From Sphingomonas aurea (GTDB lineage Bacteria > Pseudomonadota > Alphaproteobacteria > Sphingomonadales > Sphingomonadaceae): a stretch of 64,000 nt of DNA. Position numbers and translations under genes: made by a program. Below the pieces are notes generated by a model. The model was not told where the DNA came from. It did no database searches and worked only from the letters and a program-made list of their open reading frames with translations. The stretch spans positions 124,001 to 188,000 of the forward strand of contig NZ_JAUUDS010000002.1 of assembly GCF_030678875.1 (NCBI RefSeq), in the 5' to 3' direction. Within the stretch, counting starts at the first letter, position 1, and the number at the start of each line of letters is the position of its first letter. This document shows positions 49,669 through 59,157 of the stretch, piece by piece.

Positions 49669-52581
49669 ATGCCGTTTTCCACGATCACGCGCGCCGCATT
49701 GCTGGCGGGCGCCGCCTTTCTCGTCCCCGCGGTGCCCGCCGCCGCTCAACAGGCGGACCCCGCGCCCGCTCCCGCCGCCGCGCCCGAAGAGGGTGCCGAC
49801 ATCGTCGTCACCGGATCGCGCATCCGCCGCCCGGATTACGAGGCGCCCAACCCGATCGTCTCGTTCGACGCGGCGAAGATCCGCGAGTCGGGCAACACCA
49901 ACGTCACCAATTTCCTCCAGCGCGTGCCCGCGCTGAGCAACTCGGTCGACAGCACGCGCAGCGCCGGCAACGCGCAGGCGGACGGCGCGGTCGGGCAGGT
50001 CGGGCTCAACCTGCTCGACCTGCGCGGGCTCGGCACCAACCGCACGCTGGTACTGGTCAACGGGCGCCGCCACGTCGCCAGCCAGCCGGATACGGCTGCG
50101 GTCGACATCAACACCATTCCCACCGACCTGATCGAACGGGTCGACGTGCTGACCGGCGCTGCCTCTGCCGTCTATGGCGCGGACGGCGTGTCGGGTGTGG
50201 TCAACTTCATCCTGCGTCGCGATTTCGACGGGCTGGCGGCGCGCGCGCAGGCCGGCATCTCCGACCGGGGCGACGCCGGCAACCGCTTCGCGTCGGTAAT
50301 CGTCGGGCGCAACTTCGCCGGCGGCCGCGCCAATCTGACCGCGGCGTACGAATATTCGGCCGAGGATCCGCTGGCCAACGACGATCGCGACTATCTGCGC
50401 AGCGCCAACCGCATCAACTTCGTCGCGCTGAACGATTACGACCCGACCCGCGCGGGCAGTTACCAGCAGGGGCCGGCCCGCGACATCCGCTACCGCGACA
50501 GCTCGACCTATGGCTATACCGACATCGGGGGCGTCCGCTATCGCGGCGACGGGGCGATCTACACCGCCGGCCCGTCGCTGGTGAACACGCCCTACACGCT
50601 GGGCGGCGACGACACGCCGGTCGCCGGCTATATCGGCGACATCCTGCCGCAGACCGAGCGGCACGCGGTCAACCTGCTGTCGCACTTCGACGCGTCGGAC
50701 GCGTTCAAGGTCAGCCTGGAGGGCAAGTTCGTCCAGACCCGCATCCGCACGCTCGCCAGCTATACCGGCACCTATCCGGGCGGCCCCTTCTACCAGTCGA
50801 CGCCGCTCGACAATCCCTACATCCCGCAGTCGATCCTGAACGCCGCGGTCGCCGCCGGGCAGACCGGGGTCGACCTCAGCCGCAACAATTTCGACCTGCC
50901 CCGCCGCGGCGAGGACGATCGCCGGCGGACGTGGCGCGGGGTGGCGGACGTGACCGGCGCGATCACCGACCATGCCAGCTACGACGTTTCCTATACCTAT
51001 GGCCGCACCGACCTGCGCGCGACCAAGCTGAACGACCGGCTCGGCACCGAGTTCGCCCAGGCGCTCGACGCGGTGCGCAATCCCGCGACGGGCCAGATCG
51101 TCTGCCGCTCGGCAGCGGCGCGCGCGGCGGGGTGCCTGCCGGTCAACCCGTTCGGCCAGAACACCATCGACCCGGCGTCGTTCGGCTATTTCCTCTACGA
51201 TCCGGTCAGCACCGCGCGGATCGAGCAGCACGTCGCCAACGCCTCGCTGACCGGCGATTTCGGCCAGTTCTTCACCCTGCCCGGCGGCCCGGTCCAGTTC
51301 GCGGTGGGCGCCGAGTACCGCGTTGAGAAGAGCCGCTTCCGCCCCGCGCAGGAACTGGTCGACGGCATCTTCTATGGTTACGACGAATATATCGTGCCCA
51401 CCGCGGCGCGCGCGAAGTTCGACGTGTGGGAAGGGTTCGGCGAGCTGAACGTCCCCCTGCTGAAGGACCTGCCCTTTGCCCACCTGCTGTCGTTCGGGGC
51501 GGCCGGGCGCTGGTCCGATTACTCCACCGTCGGCGCGACCCAGGCGTATCAGTTCAACGGCATCTGGGCGCCGGTCGCGGACATCAGCTTTCGCGGCTCC
51601 TATGGCCGCTCGGTCCGTGCGCCCAATCTCGGCGAGTTCTATCGCCCGCGCACCGGGTCGGGCGATTCGGTCGACGATCCCTGCTACCTCGCCAATCGCG
51701 GCAACGGCAGCCAGTACCGCGTCGCCAACTGCCAGGCGCTGATCGCCGCCGCCGGGGGCAACGCGGCCAGCTTCAGCGCCGCCACCGATCCCTTCGCCAT
51801 CACCTATCGACCCGGTTTCCAGCAGGGCAATGCGAACCTGCGCGAGGAGACCGCGCGGACCTGGACAGTCGGCACCGTGCTGCGCCCGCGCTTCGTGCCG
51901 GGGCTGCAGGTCGGGCTGGACTGGTACGACATCCGCATTCGCGACGCGATCAGCCTAGCCACCGCCAGCGACATCGCCGCCTCGTGCGTCGACCAGCCGA
52001 CCACCGACAACGTCTTCTGTGCGCTGATTACACGGCAGGCGGGCACCGGCTATGTCAGCAGCTTCGTCGTCCAGCCGGAAAACGTCGCTGCCTTCCGCAC
52101 CGCCGGGCTGGAGCTGAACGCCAGCTACGTCGTCACCACCGCCGGCGCCGGCCGCTTCGACCTGCGGCTGGTCGGCGGCTATCTCCACCGGCTGGAACAG
52201 GTCGCGACGCCGGGCGCGGCGGTGATCGACAATGTCGACCAGCCGTTCCGGCCGAAATACAGCCTCACCTTTTCGCCGACCTGGAGCATCGACGCGGTGA
52301 CGGTCAGCTATAACCTGCGCTGGCAGAACGGCGTGCGCCGGTTCGATCGCCAGACCACCGACGACAATCCTACCGCCGTCGACCCGCGCTATTTCCGCTT
52401 CAAGGAACTGTGGCAGCACGACGTGCAGGTGCAGGTCCGCGCGTCGGAGCGGTTCGCCCTTTATGCCGGGGTCAACAATCTGGGCGACCAGCGACCCGAT
52501 ATCGGCTTCCAGACCAACGTGCCGATCTCGCCGCTCGGCCGCTTCTTCTACGCCGGCGCAAGGATCAGTCTTGATCGTTGA
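49669..52581 (+). CDS. TonB-dependent outer-membrane receptor (large, carbohydrate-type)
   Basis: The 970 residues start with a signal peptide (cleavage near AAAQQADP). A short Pro/Ala stretch and the TonB-box-like DIVVTGSRIRRPDYEAPNPI come next, then the plug (about 50-170) with LRGLGTNRTLVLVNGRRHV and ADGVSGVVNFILRRDF. The remaining barrel is rich in aromatic strands and ends with an outer-membrane type FFYAGARISL plus two residues. It takes up a large substrate into the periplasm using TonB. Being divergent from the sugar-binding-protein operon (124-nt shared spacer), it probably supplies that ABC importer, so oligosaccharide uptake is likely, by inference. Confidence 0.94.
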   Translation: MPFSTITRAALLAGAAFLVPAVPAAAQQADPAPAPAAAPEEGADIVVTGSRIRRPDYEAPNPIVSFDAAKIRESGNTNVTNFLQRVPALSNSVDSTRSAGNAQADGAVGQVGLNLLDLRGLGTNRTLVLVNGRRHVASQPDTAAVDINTIPTDLIERVDVLTGAASAVYGADGVSGVVNFILRRDFDGLAARAQAGISDRGDAGNRFASVIVGRNFAGGRANLTAAYEYSAEDPLANDDRDYLRSANRINFVALNDYDPTRAGSYQQGPARDIRYRDSSTYGYTDIGGVRYRGDGAIYTAGPSLVNTPYTLGGDDTPVAGYIGDILPQTERHAVNLLSHFDASDAFKVSLEGKFVQTRIRTLASYTGTYPGGPFYQSTPLDNPYIPQSILNAAVAAGQTGVDLSRNNFDLPRRGEDDRRRTWRGVADVTGAITDHASYDVSYTYGRTDLRATKLNDRLGTEFAQALDAVRNPATGQIVCRSAAARAAGCLPVNPFGQNTIDPASFGYFLYDPVSTARIEQHVANASLTGDFGQFFTLPGGPVQFAVGAEYRVEKSRFRPAQELVDGIFYGYDEYIVPTAARAKFDVWEGFGELNVPLLKDLPFAHLLSFGAAGRWSDYSTVGATQAYQFNGIWAPVADISFRGSYGRSVRAPNLGEFYRPRTGSGDSVDDPCYLANRGNGSQYRVANCQALIAAAGGNAASFSAATDPFAITYRPGFQQGNANLREETARTWTVGTVLRPRFVPGLQVGLDWYDIRIRDAISLATASDIAASCVDQPTTDNVFCALITRQAGTGYVSSFVVQPENVAAFRTAGLELNASYVVTTAGAGRFDLRLVGGYLHRLEQVATPGAAVIDNVDQPFRPKYSLTFSPTWSIDAVTVSYNLRWQNGVRRFDRQTTDDNPTAVDPRYFRFKELWQHDVQVQVRASERFALYAGVNNLGDQRPDIGFQTNVPISPLGRFFYAGARISLDR

Positions 52582-52604
52582 TGCTGCACCGCACATAGCG
52601 GGGT

Positions 52605-53351
52605 ATGCACAGCATCGCCGAACTCTTCGCAGGGGCCCTGCCCCTGCCGTCCTATGACGTCGTCATTCCCTGTTTCAACCGCGCGCACGTCGTCGCCGAC
52701 GCGGTGGCGAGCGTGCTGGCACAGGATCCCGCCCCCGTCCGCGTGATCGTCGTCGACGACGGCTCGACCGATGGCAGCGCCGCCGCGATCGTGGCGCTGG
52801 AAGCGGCGCATCCCGGCCGCTTCACCGCCGCCATCCTGCCGCGCAACGGCGGCGCGTCGAACGCGCGCAACGTCGGCGCCGCGCTCTGTCGCGCGCCCTG
52901 GATCGCGTTCCTCGACAGCGACGATGTCTGGCTGCCGGGGGCCGCGCAGGCGCTGCTCGCCGCGACCGACGACGCCGACATCGTCTGTGGCCATTTCGCC
53001 CGCGTCGAGGATGGCGGCCCGCCCGGCCCGGCCGAGTGCGGCTGGTGGGGCGACGACATCCGCGTCGCGCTGGCGCACGGCGGGGTGATCGGCCCCTCCT
53101 GGTCGATCGCGCGGCGGTCGGTGGTGGAGCGGGTCACGGGCTTCGACCCCAGCTTCCACAATTGCAACGACTGGGACTTCTACACCCGCGCCGCCGCGGC
53201 CGGCGCCAGCTTTCGCCGGATCGACGCGCTGGTCGCCCAGTATCGCACCGTCGCCGGCGGGCGGCTGGTGAACGACACCGCGATCGGCGCGCGCAATGCC
53301 GCCCGCGTCCGGGCGCACCCCTATCTGTCGGCGCTGCTCGAGGACGCCTGA
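52605..53351 (+). CDS. Glycosyltransferase family 2
   Basis: The 248-residue protein has the GT-A fold: YDVVIPCFNRAHVVADAV, the nucleotide-binding VIVVDDGSTDGS, PRNGGASNARNVGA, and the metal-binding D-x-D variant FLDSDDVWLP. After the fold comes SWSIARRSVVERVTGFDPSF and NDWDFYTRAAAAGA, containing the base region (E/D-D-x-D). It adds a sugar from a nucleotide donor to an unknown acceptor, on the cytoplasmic side. No membrane helix or other glycan-synthesis gene accompanies it. It starts 24 nt after the TonB receptor gene and may be cotranscribed. Its 3' end overlaps the next gene tail to tail. Confidence 0.9.
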   Translation: MHSIAELFAGALPLPSYDVVIPCFNRAHVVADAVASVLAQDPAPVRVIVVDDGSTDGSAAAIVALEAAHPGRFTAAILPRNGGASNARNVGAALCRAPWIAFLDSDDVWLPGAAQALLAATDDADIVCGHFARVEDGGPPGPAECGWWGDDIRVALAHGGVIGPSWSIARRSVVERVTGFDPSFHNCNDWDFYTRAAAAGASFRRIDALVAQYRTVAGGRLVNDTAIGARNAARVRAHPYLSALLEDA

Positions 53352-53653
53352 AGCGCGGCGTACCAGTCGGCATAGCGGGTGTTCCGCGCCATGTGGCGGT
53401 TCAGGTCCTCGTCGCCGTCCCACCACACCGGCCCGCGCTCACCCAGCGCGACTTTGGCGGCGTTCACCGCCGCCCGTGCCGCCGCCATCGCCTCCGGGTC
53501 GGCGGCGGTGCGTACCGCGCGGCGGGCGGCCATCAGCGCGTCGACCTGCGCCTGTCGCTCCGCCGCGTCCAGATGCGGGTTCGCCCGCCGCCACAACCGC
53601 CCGCGCACCACGATATAGCGGCCGTCGGGCGTCACCGGCGGCGGCTCCCCCAT
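53321..53653 (-). CDS. Conserved-type hypothetical protein, Arg/Ala-rich
   Basis: The 110-residue protein begins with a short strand pair, DGRYIVVRGRLWRRANPHL. A long helical stretch follows (ERQAQVDALMAARRAVRTA and PEAMAAARAAVNAAKVAL), then GPVWWDGDEDLNRHMARNT. The V-R-G-R-L-W-R-x-x-N-P block is one I associate with a small family widespread in alphaproteobacteria, of unknown role. The last 31 nt overlap the end of the glycosyltransferase gene on the other strand. Its start (ATG 53651-53653) abuts the stop of the channel gene, so it is the second gene of that transcript. Confidence 0.8.
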   Translation of the reverse strand: MGEPPPVTPDGRYIVVRGRLWRRANPHLDAAERQAQVDALMAARRAVRTAADPEAMAAARAAVNAAKVALGERGPVWWDGDEDLNRHMARNTRYADWYAALQASSSSADR

Positions 53654-56082
53654 CAGTCGGGCCGATGCTCGGCCGGCAGCAGTTGCAGCTGCTGCGGCAC
53701 GGTGCCGACGTCGATATCCTCCTCGGCCAGCCGCTGCAGGATCGCGATCAGCGCGGCGCTGCGCGTCGGATAGGCGGCGCGCGGGCTGGCGGTATGGGCG
53801 AAGCAGTTGAACAGGATGCGCCCGTCCGCGATCGTGTCGATGAACGCGACCGGCGCCGGATCGGCGAGGATCGCCGGTTCCGCGGCAAAGGCGTCGAGCA
53901 CGATCGTCCGCACCCGCTGCGGCTCGACGCCCAGCGGGACCGAGAACTGGATCTGCAACCGGCCGAGCGCGTTCGACATCGTCTTGTTCAGCACCGTCTT
54001 GGTGATGAGTTCCGAATTGGGGACGATCAGCGTCGAGTGGTCGGCCAGCTCGATCTCGGTCGCGCGCACGCTGATCCGCTTCACGTCGCCCTCCTCGGTG
54101 CCGATGCGGACGAGGTCACCGATCTTCACCGGCCGCTCGGCGAGCAGGATCAGCCCCGACACGAAATTCTGCGTGATCGCCTGCAAACCGAAGCCGATGC
54201 CGACCGACAGGGCGGACAGCAGCAGCGCGATCCGCTCCATGCCGATGCCCAGCGACGCCAGCCCCCACAGGGTCGCCAGCAGCACCGCGACATAGCGGGC
54301 GATCAGCGCGAAGCTGTTGCGCCCGCTCAGGTCCAGGCTGGTCGTCGGCAGATAGCGCTCGTTCAGCCAGCGCAGGAACAGCCGCGCCAGCGCCAGCCCG
54401 ACGATCAGCACCGCCACCGCGCGCAGGATCGCGCCGGGCGCGATGCTGACGTCGCCGATGGTGATCCCGCCCGCAACGGTGGCGAACCGCTCGACCGTGC
54501 TGTCGACGCCCGATCCAAACGGGGTCAGCAGCATCACGATCGCGACCAGCGCCAGCCCCAGCCGCAGCACGCCCGACAGCAGCACCCCGAACTGGTCGAT
54601 CGCACCGGGCCGGATGCCGACCCCGCGCGCCAGCACATGCCCCGTGCGGCTGTTCGCCGAGAACACGGTCGTCACCACATCGTCGACGAAGGCGAGCAGC
54701 AGGTAGAAGGTGCCGACCACGATCGCCAGCCACTCGATCACGATCCGGGTCAGGAACAGGCTGAACGTCGTGTATCCGATCAGCAAAGCCGCCGCGCTCG
54801 CCAGCGTGACCAGCCAGGCAACCAGCGTGACGATGCCGACGCCCGCGCGCTTGGCGCCCGCGCTGGTCACCGCCGGGTCGGCGGCGTCGGGCGCCGCGCC
54901 CGCCTCTTCCTCCGCGGCCCGCGCGCGGCTGCGCAGCCGGCCCAGCGTGAACAGCAGCCCACCGATTGCCAGCAGGCGGACCGCTGCCAGCACCGCGTCG
55001 GTCGCCGCGATCGCGGTGGCGCTCAACCGCATCGTCTCGACCACCGCCGACAGCAGGATGTCGAGCCCGGTCAGCACCGCCAGCACCCACGCCCAGGGCA
55101 GCAGCGCGCGCGCCACCGTGTCGCCGATCGGCAACAATCGCCACGATCCCTGGCTGCGCATCAGGAGCGCTGCCCCCAGCGCGCCGATGAACCCGCCCAT
55201 GCCCACCGCGAAGACGAACGCGGTCAGGATCGGCTCGGCCGCCGCCGCCGTCAGCCCCGACCAGCGCAGCCCCTGCACCAGCGCGAGTGCGGCGAGCGTC
55301 GGCAGCGCGGTGCCGGTGACCAGCCGCCACATCGCATAGCCGGTACGCCGGATGCGGTGCCCGGGCGCCGCGCCGATCGCGTAGCGCCGCCCCGCCTCGC
55401 GCAGCGCGATCCGCCCGGGCCAGCCGAGCGCGACCGCGACGACCGCGCCCAGGATCGCCAGCCACAGCCGCCCGCCGGCCAGTCCGCCGCCGACATCATC
55501 CATCATCTGCTGCGTGAAATGAACCGCGCGCACCACGTCGCGCGGCGTGGCGACGATCAATTCGGTCCAGAAATGCGGGGTCAGCGGCGACCGGTTGCGC
55601 GTTGCCCAACTACGCCCCAGTTCGGCGGTCTGGTCGGCGGCGATCTGGTCGGCCAGCTGCTGCGCCTCGACGATCAGCAGTTTGCCGCGGCGGATGCCGC
55701 TGTCGATCGTCGCCCGCCGCTGGGCGAGCAGCCGGCGCTGCTGGGCAATGTCGGGCGCGTCGACGATCCCCGGCGTCGCCGGCCCGATCTCGGTAACCTT
55801 GGCCTCGACTAGCGCCATCTGCGCGTCGAGCGTCGCCCCGACATCGTCCGCCGCCGCGCGCGCGGCACTCAAACGGTCGGTCAGCGCCGCCCGCTCCTCG
55901 CGCGTCGTCGCGACATCCGCCGCCCGCTCGACCGCGCGGACCTCCGCCGACGCGCTCGCCAGCCGGTTGGCCGCGTCCTGGACCGGATCGGCGGTCTGCG
56001 CGAACACGGCGGCGCCGGTAACGGCGATCAGCAGCGCGATACAGGCAGTGAGGAATCGAAGGGGCAAGGCGCGATCCGTCAT
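53653..56082 (-). CDS. DUF3772/MscS-type mechanosensitive channel
   Basis: ATG at 56080-56082 gives 809 residues. It has a signal peptide (LTACIALLIAVTGAAVFAQ, cleavage near 29) and a periplasmic coiled-coil DUF3772-like region (about 35-190, VRAVERAADVATTREERAAL). About ten membrane helices follow, then the MscS core with the pore helix region GIGFGLQAITQNFVSGLILL and the beta domain EGDVKRISVRATEIELADHS. The C-terminal domain ends near residue 800. It opens under membrane tension to release solutes after osmotic downshock. Followed without a gap by the Arg/Ala-rich small gene. Confidence 0.93.
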   Translation of the reverse strand: MTDRALPLRFLTACIALLIAVTGAAVFAQTADPVQDAANRLASASAEVRAVERAADVATTREERAALTDRLSAARAAADDVGATLDAQMALVEAKVTEIGPATPGIVDAPDIAQQRRLLAQRRATIDSGIRRGKLLIVEAQQLADQIAADQTAELGRSWATRNRSPLTPHFWTELIVATPRDVVRAVHFTQQMMDDVGGGLAGGRLWLAILGAVVAVALGWPGRIALREAGRRYAIGAAPGHRIRRTGYAMWRLVTGTALPTLAALALVQGLRWSGLTAAAAEPILTAFVFAVGMGGFIGALGAALLMRSQGSWRLLPIGDTVARALLPWAWVLAVLTGLDILLSAVVETMRLSATAIAATDAVLAAVRLLAIGGLLFTLGRLRSRARAAEEEAGAAPDAADPAVTSAGAKRAGVGIVTLVAWLVTLASAAALLIGYTTFSLFLTRIVIEWLAIVVGTFYLLLAFVDDVVTTVFSANSRTGHVLARGVGIRPGAIDQFGVLLSGVLRLGLALVAIVMLLTPFGSGVDSTVERFATVAGGITIGDVSIAPGAILRAVAVLIVGLALARLFLRWLNERYLPTTSLDLSGRNSFALIARYVAVLLATLWGLASLGIGMERIALLLSALSVGIGFGLQAITQNFVSGLILLAERPVKIGDLVRIGTEEGDVKRISVRATEIELADHSTLIVPNSELITKTVLNKTMSNALGRLQIQFSVPLGVEPQRVRTIVLDAFAAEPAILADPAPVAFIDTIADGRILFNCFAHTASPRAAYPTRSAALIAILQRLAEEDIDVGTVPQQLQLLPAEHRPD

Positions 56083-56140
56083 GCTTTGTGCCCTACCGCC
56101 CTGCGTGAAACGAATCGACCGCCAACTGCATAATGCAAAG

Positions 56141-56239
56141 CCCCTCCCCTTCAGGGGAGGGGTTGGGGTGGGGCCTCTCCCCCAGCGCCGCGCGTGCGGA
56201 ACCGCCCCACCCCCAAGCCCCTCGCCTGAAGGGGAGGGG
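56141..56239. repeat. Palindromic repeat related to the one at 34985
   Basis: CCCCTCCCCTTCAGGGGAGG (from 56141) folds on itself and also pairs with GCCTGAAGGGGAGGGG-like sequence near 56225-56239. The wording matches the inner arms of the element at 34985-35139, so they belong to one family. Confidence 0.8.
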
Positions 56240-56248
56240 AGAAGGCGG

Positions 56249-57418
56249 TCACACGACCGCGCCGACCTCCACCGCCCCCAACCCCAGCCAGGCGGCCATC
56301 CGCTCCAGTTCCACGCCCAGCCGCTCCATCGCCTCCGCCGGGGCATCCGGCTCCAGCGTCACCCGCTGCGCGCGCAGCACGCCCGCCTGCCGGTCCGCCT
56401 TCAGGTCGACCCGCGCGACCAGCGCCTCGTCCAGCAGGAACGGCAGCACGTAATAACCGTGCGTGCGCAGCGGCTGCGGCACATAGATCTCGATGCGATA
56501 GCGAAAGCCGAACAGCCGCTCGGTCCGCCCCCGCTCCCACACCAGAGGGTCGAACGGCGCGAGCAGCGCCGCGATCCGTACCCGGCGCGGGGTCGCCGCG
56601 TCGCGGTGCAGCCACGCCTTCTGGCTCCACCCCTCGACCCGCACCGGCACCAGCGTCCCCGCCTCCGCCTCGGCGGCGATCGCATGGTCGGCCTCGGCCG
56701 GCTTCAGCCGGTAATAGTCGCGCAGGTCGGCGGCGGTGGCGACCCCCAGCGCGCGGGCGCTGCGGGCGATCAGGGCACGCTGCGCCGTCGCCGCGTCCGG
56801 AGTCGGCAGGTCGAGCACCGCACGGGGCAACACCCGCTCGGGCAGGTCGTACACCCGCGCGAAGCTGCCGCGCCTGGTCGCGGTGGTGATCTGCCCCGAC
56901 CAGAACAGCCATTCCAAGGCATGCTTGGTATGGCTCCACTGCCACCAGCCACTGCGGCTCGACCCGTTCTCGAAATCGGCCGCGGTCATCGGTCCGTCCG
57001 TGGCGATCCGCGCCAGCGCCGCCTCCGCCTCGTCACGCCGTTCGGTCGCGAAGCGTTGCAGCGCCTGATAGCCGATCTCGCCGCGCTCTGCCCGCGCCAT
57101 CCGCCAGCGCAGCAGCGGATGGAGGTCGAGCGGCAGCAGCGACGCCTCGTGCGCCCAATATTCGAACGAACGCCGTTGGCGAAGCGGCCCCCAGGCATCG
57201 CGCTCCAGCAGCGCCCTGTCGTACCCACCCAGCCGCGCAAAGGCGGGCAGATAATGCGCCCGCGTCAGCACGTTGACGCTGTCGATCTGGAACAGCCCCA
57301 GCCGGTCGAGCACCCGCCGCAGCTGCGGCGCCCCCGCCCGCTCGGGCAGGCGCGCGCCGAAACCCTGCGCGGCGAGCGCCACTCGCCGCGCCTCGCCGAT
57401 CGACAGGCTCAGCGTCAC
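56249..57418 (-). CDS. YcaQ-like winged-helix DNA glycosylase
   Basis: GTG at 57416-57418 overlaps the glycosidase stop (GTGA) and gives 389 residues. The protein is of the HTH_42/YcaQ family: LDRLGLFQIDSVNVLTRAHY carries the Q-x-D catalytic pair, followed by SFEYWAHEASLLPLDLHP. Later parts have the winged-helix repeats LGVATAADLRDYY and GWSQKAWLH, then LAPFDPLVWERGRTERLFGF and YRIEIYVPQPLRTHGYYVLP. The E. coli and Streptomyces relatives unhook interstrand DNA crosslinks and excise bulky lesions. Linkage to a GH39 enzyme is unexpected and may be only operon packing. Confidence 0.9.
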   Translation of the reverse strand: MTLSLSIGEARRVALAAQGFGARLPERAGAPQLRRVLDRLGLFQIDSVNVLTRAHYLPAFARLGGYDRALLERDAWGPLRQRRSFEYWAHEASLLPLDLHPLLRWRMARAERGEIGYQALQRFATERRDEAEAALARIATDGPMTAADFENGSSRSGWWQWSHTKHALEWLFWSGQITTATRRGSFARVYDLPERVLPRAVLDLPTPDAATAQRALIARSARALGVATAADLRDYYRLKPAEADHAIAAEAEAGTLVPVRVEGWSQKAWLHRDAATPRRVRIAALLAPFDPLVWERGRTERLFGFRYRIEIYVPQPLRTHGYYVLPFLLDEALVARVDLKADRQAGVLRAQRVTLEPDAPAEAMERLGVELERMAAWLGLGAVEVGAVV

Positions 57419-59085
57419 CGCGCGTCCAGCACCACCAGCGCCACCCCCTGCCTCGGCAACGCGAAGGCGGCGATGGTTCCGCCCTTGCCTGCGGTCAGCG
57501 CGACCGGTTCCGGCCGCATCGTGGCAGCCTGCTCCAGCGCGGCATAGCGGGTCTCGTCGGGGTTCAGCGGCGATCCCATCGCCTGCCACGCGGCAAAGGC
57601 GTTGCCGTGCGTGCCGTCGACCCGCCAGATCGTCGCGCTTGCCGGCGCCTTGCCGCGCAGCCCGCTCACCGTCAGCCGGATCGCCGCGGCCGGCCCCGCG
57701 ACATCGTCGTCGTGATAGTGCCACACCAGGATCGCGGTCCGCCCGTCGGCTGTCCGCGTCGCGATCGTGCCGATGTCGGCCGCGCCGCGCACCCCCTCTG
57801 CCACCACCGTGTCGAGCGGCAGCTGCGCGTCGCTGGTCGCCGCCAGCCGCTCCGGCCCCAGTTGCGCGAACAGCCGGAACACGTTCAGCACCGGCAGCGC
57901 TACGCCGTTCGACGCCAGCTGGCGGTATCCTGCGAACCAGGGCTGGTTCTCGAACTCGAACGACCAGGACAGGACGCCGTCCAGATTGACCCGCCGCCGC
58001 GCCGCCAGCTCCCAGATCCGCGCGAAGCTGGCCGCGGTGTAGCTCGAATACATGGTGCCGTTGCGATACGCATTCTCCGGGCCGGGGCACGCTGCGCACC
58101 CTTCCGGATCGCTCTCGCCGATCACCACCGGCAGGGCGGCGAGCGCGGGGGTGGACGTCACCTTCACGAAGCCGCGATCGACCTCCTTCAGATGGGTCGC
58201 GATCCCCATTCGGACGTGTCCGTCGACGAAGCTCGGCTGCCCCTTGGCGTGGAAGGCGAGGAAGTCGGTTGGCGTTCCCACCTTGCCGGTAGCGAAGTTG
58301 GTGCCGATCGTCACATGCGCCAGGAAATCGTCCATGAACGCGCCGCCCGCGCCCGCCGTATCGGGGCCGCCGACCCGCGCGGTCGGCAGCGCGCGGCGCA
58401 CCCCGTCGACGGCATAGTCGTGCAGCTTGAAGAATTCCTCGCGCGGTGCCTTCCAGTAATAGCCGTTGGGCTCGTTCCACACCTCGAAATACCAGCGCTC
58501 GACCTCGGCACGACCATAGCGTTCGACATTGTGGCGGGTCCATTCATAGACCAGCTCGCGCCACTTGTCGTAGCTCCTGGGCGGATAGGCCCATCCCGAG
58601 ACGATGTATTTGTAATCGAACCCCGGCCGCCAGCTGTGCTGGTACGGCGTGCCGGCAGGCGCGGTCGACATCGCCTCTGGCATGAAACCGATCTGCAGGT
58701 ACGGCCGCACGCCCCGCGCCAGATAGGTGTCGATGATCCGGTCGACCGTCGTCCAGTCATAGACCGGCTTGCCGTCCTTCGTCTCGGTATAGACGTTGGT
58801 GCTGCCCCATTTGAACGCCGCCGTGCCGTCGCCGGTGTTCAGCAGGTTGTGCGCGCGGAAGAACACGTCGCCGCTACGCAGCTTGCCCAGTTCGACCAGC
58901 AGCTTGCGGCCGTCCTTCATCGTCGCGTAATTCGGCTCGTCCGCCCCGAAGAAGCGCCACACCGGCGGCAGCGCGCCGACCGGGCGGTTCGCCTGCACGG
59001 TGACCGCGACCGGGCGCGGCGCCGCCTGCGCCGACACCATGGACGGCAGCAACAGGCTGGCCAATATGGCCGCTGGACGGATCAT
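57415..59085 (-). CDS. Secreted glycoside hydrolase family 39 (beta-xylosidase-like)
   Basis: The 556 residues begin with a signal peptide (ATG 59083-59085; IRPAAILASLLLPSMVSAQA, cleavage near 20). The TIM barrel of GH39/clan A shows FRAHNLL, then the acid/base Glu in YFEVWNEPNGYYW (about residue 200) and the nucleophile Glu in LPVVIGESDPEG (about residue 330). Further barrel marks are SWSFEFENQPWFAGYR. The C-terminal beta sandwich follows (AILVWHYHDDDVAG). It probably cleaves beta-xylosides or related short oligosaccharides in the periplasm, which fits the nearby TonB receptor and ABC importer. The next gene on the transcript encodes the YcaQ-like glycosylase. Confidence 0.9.
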   Translation of the reverse strand: MIRPAAILASLLLPSMVSAQAAPRPVAVTVQANRPVGALPPVWRFFGADEPNYATMKDGRKLLVELGKLRSGDVFFRAHNLLNTGDGTAAFKWGSTNVYTETKDGKPVYDWTTVDRIIDTYLARGVRPYLQIGFMPEAMSTAPAGTPYQHSWRPGFDYKYIVSGWAYPPRSYDKWRELVYEWTRHNVERYGRAEVERWYFEVWNEPNGYYWKAPREEFFKLHDYAVDGVRRALPTARVGGPDTAGAGGAFMDDFLAHVTIGTNFATGKVGTPTDFLAFHAKGQPSFVDGHVRMGIATHLKEVDRGFVKVTSTPALAALPVVIGESDPEGCAACPGPENAYRNGTMYSSYTAASFARIWELAARRRVNLDGVLSWSFEFENQPWFAGYRQLASNGVALPVLNVFRLFAQLGPERLAATSDAQLPLDTVVAEGVRGAADIGTIATRTADGRTAILVWHYHDDDVAGPAAAIRLTVSGLRGKAPASATIWRVDGTHGNAFAAWQAMGSPLNPDETRYAALEQAATMRPEPVALTAGKGGTIAAFALPRQGVALVVLDAR

Positions 59086-59157
59086 GCGCGTGTCCCTCTC
59101 ACTAGACGAACGCCAGTGATGGCGGAGAGCGGCGGCGGGTTCAACGCACGCATTTTC

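Noticed and set aside
49609..51483. 624-codon minus-strand frame opposite the TonB receptor
   Set aside because: Shadow frame; the + strand gives a complete receptor with signal peptide, plug and barrel.
53296..55812. 838-codon plus-strand frame opposite the channel gene
   Set aside because: Shadow of the DUF3772/MscS gene; the translation is Arg/Gln/His-rich and featureless.
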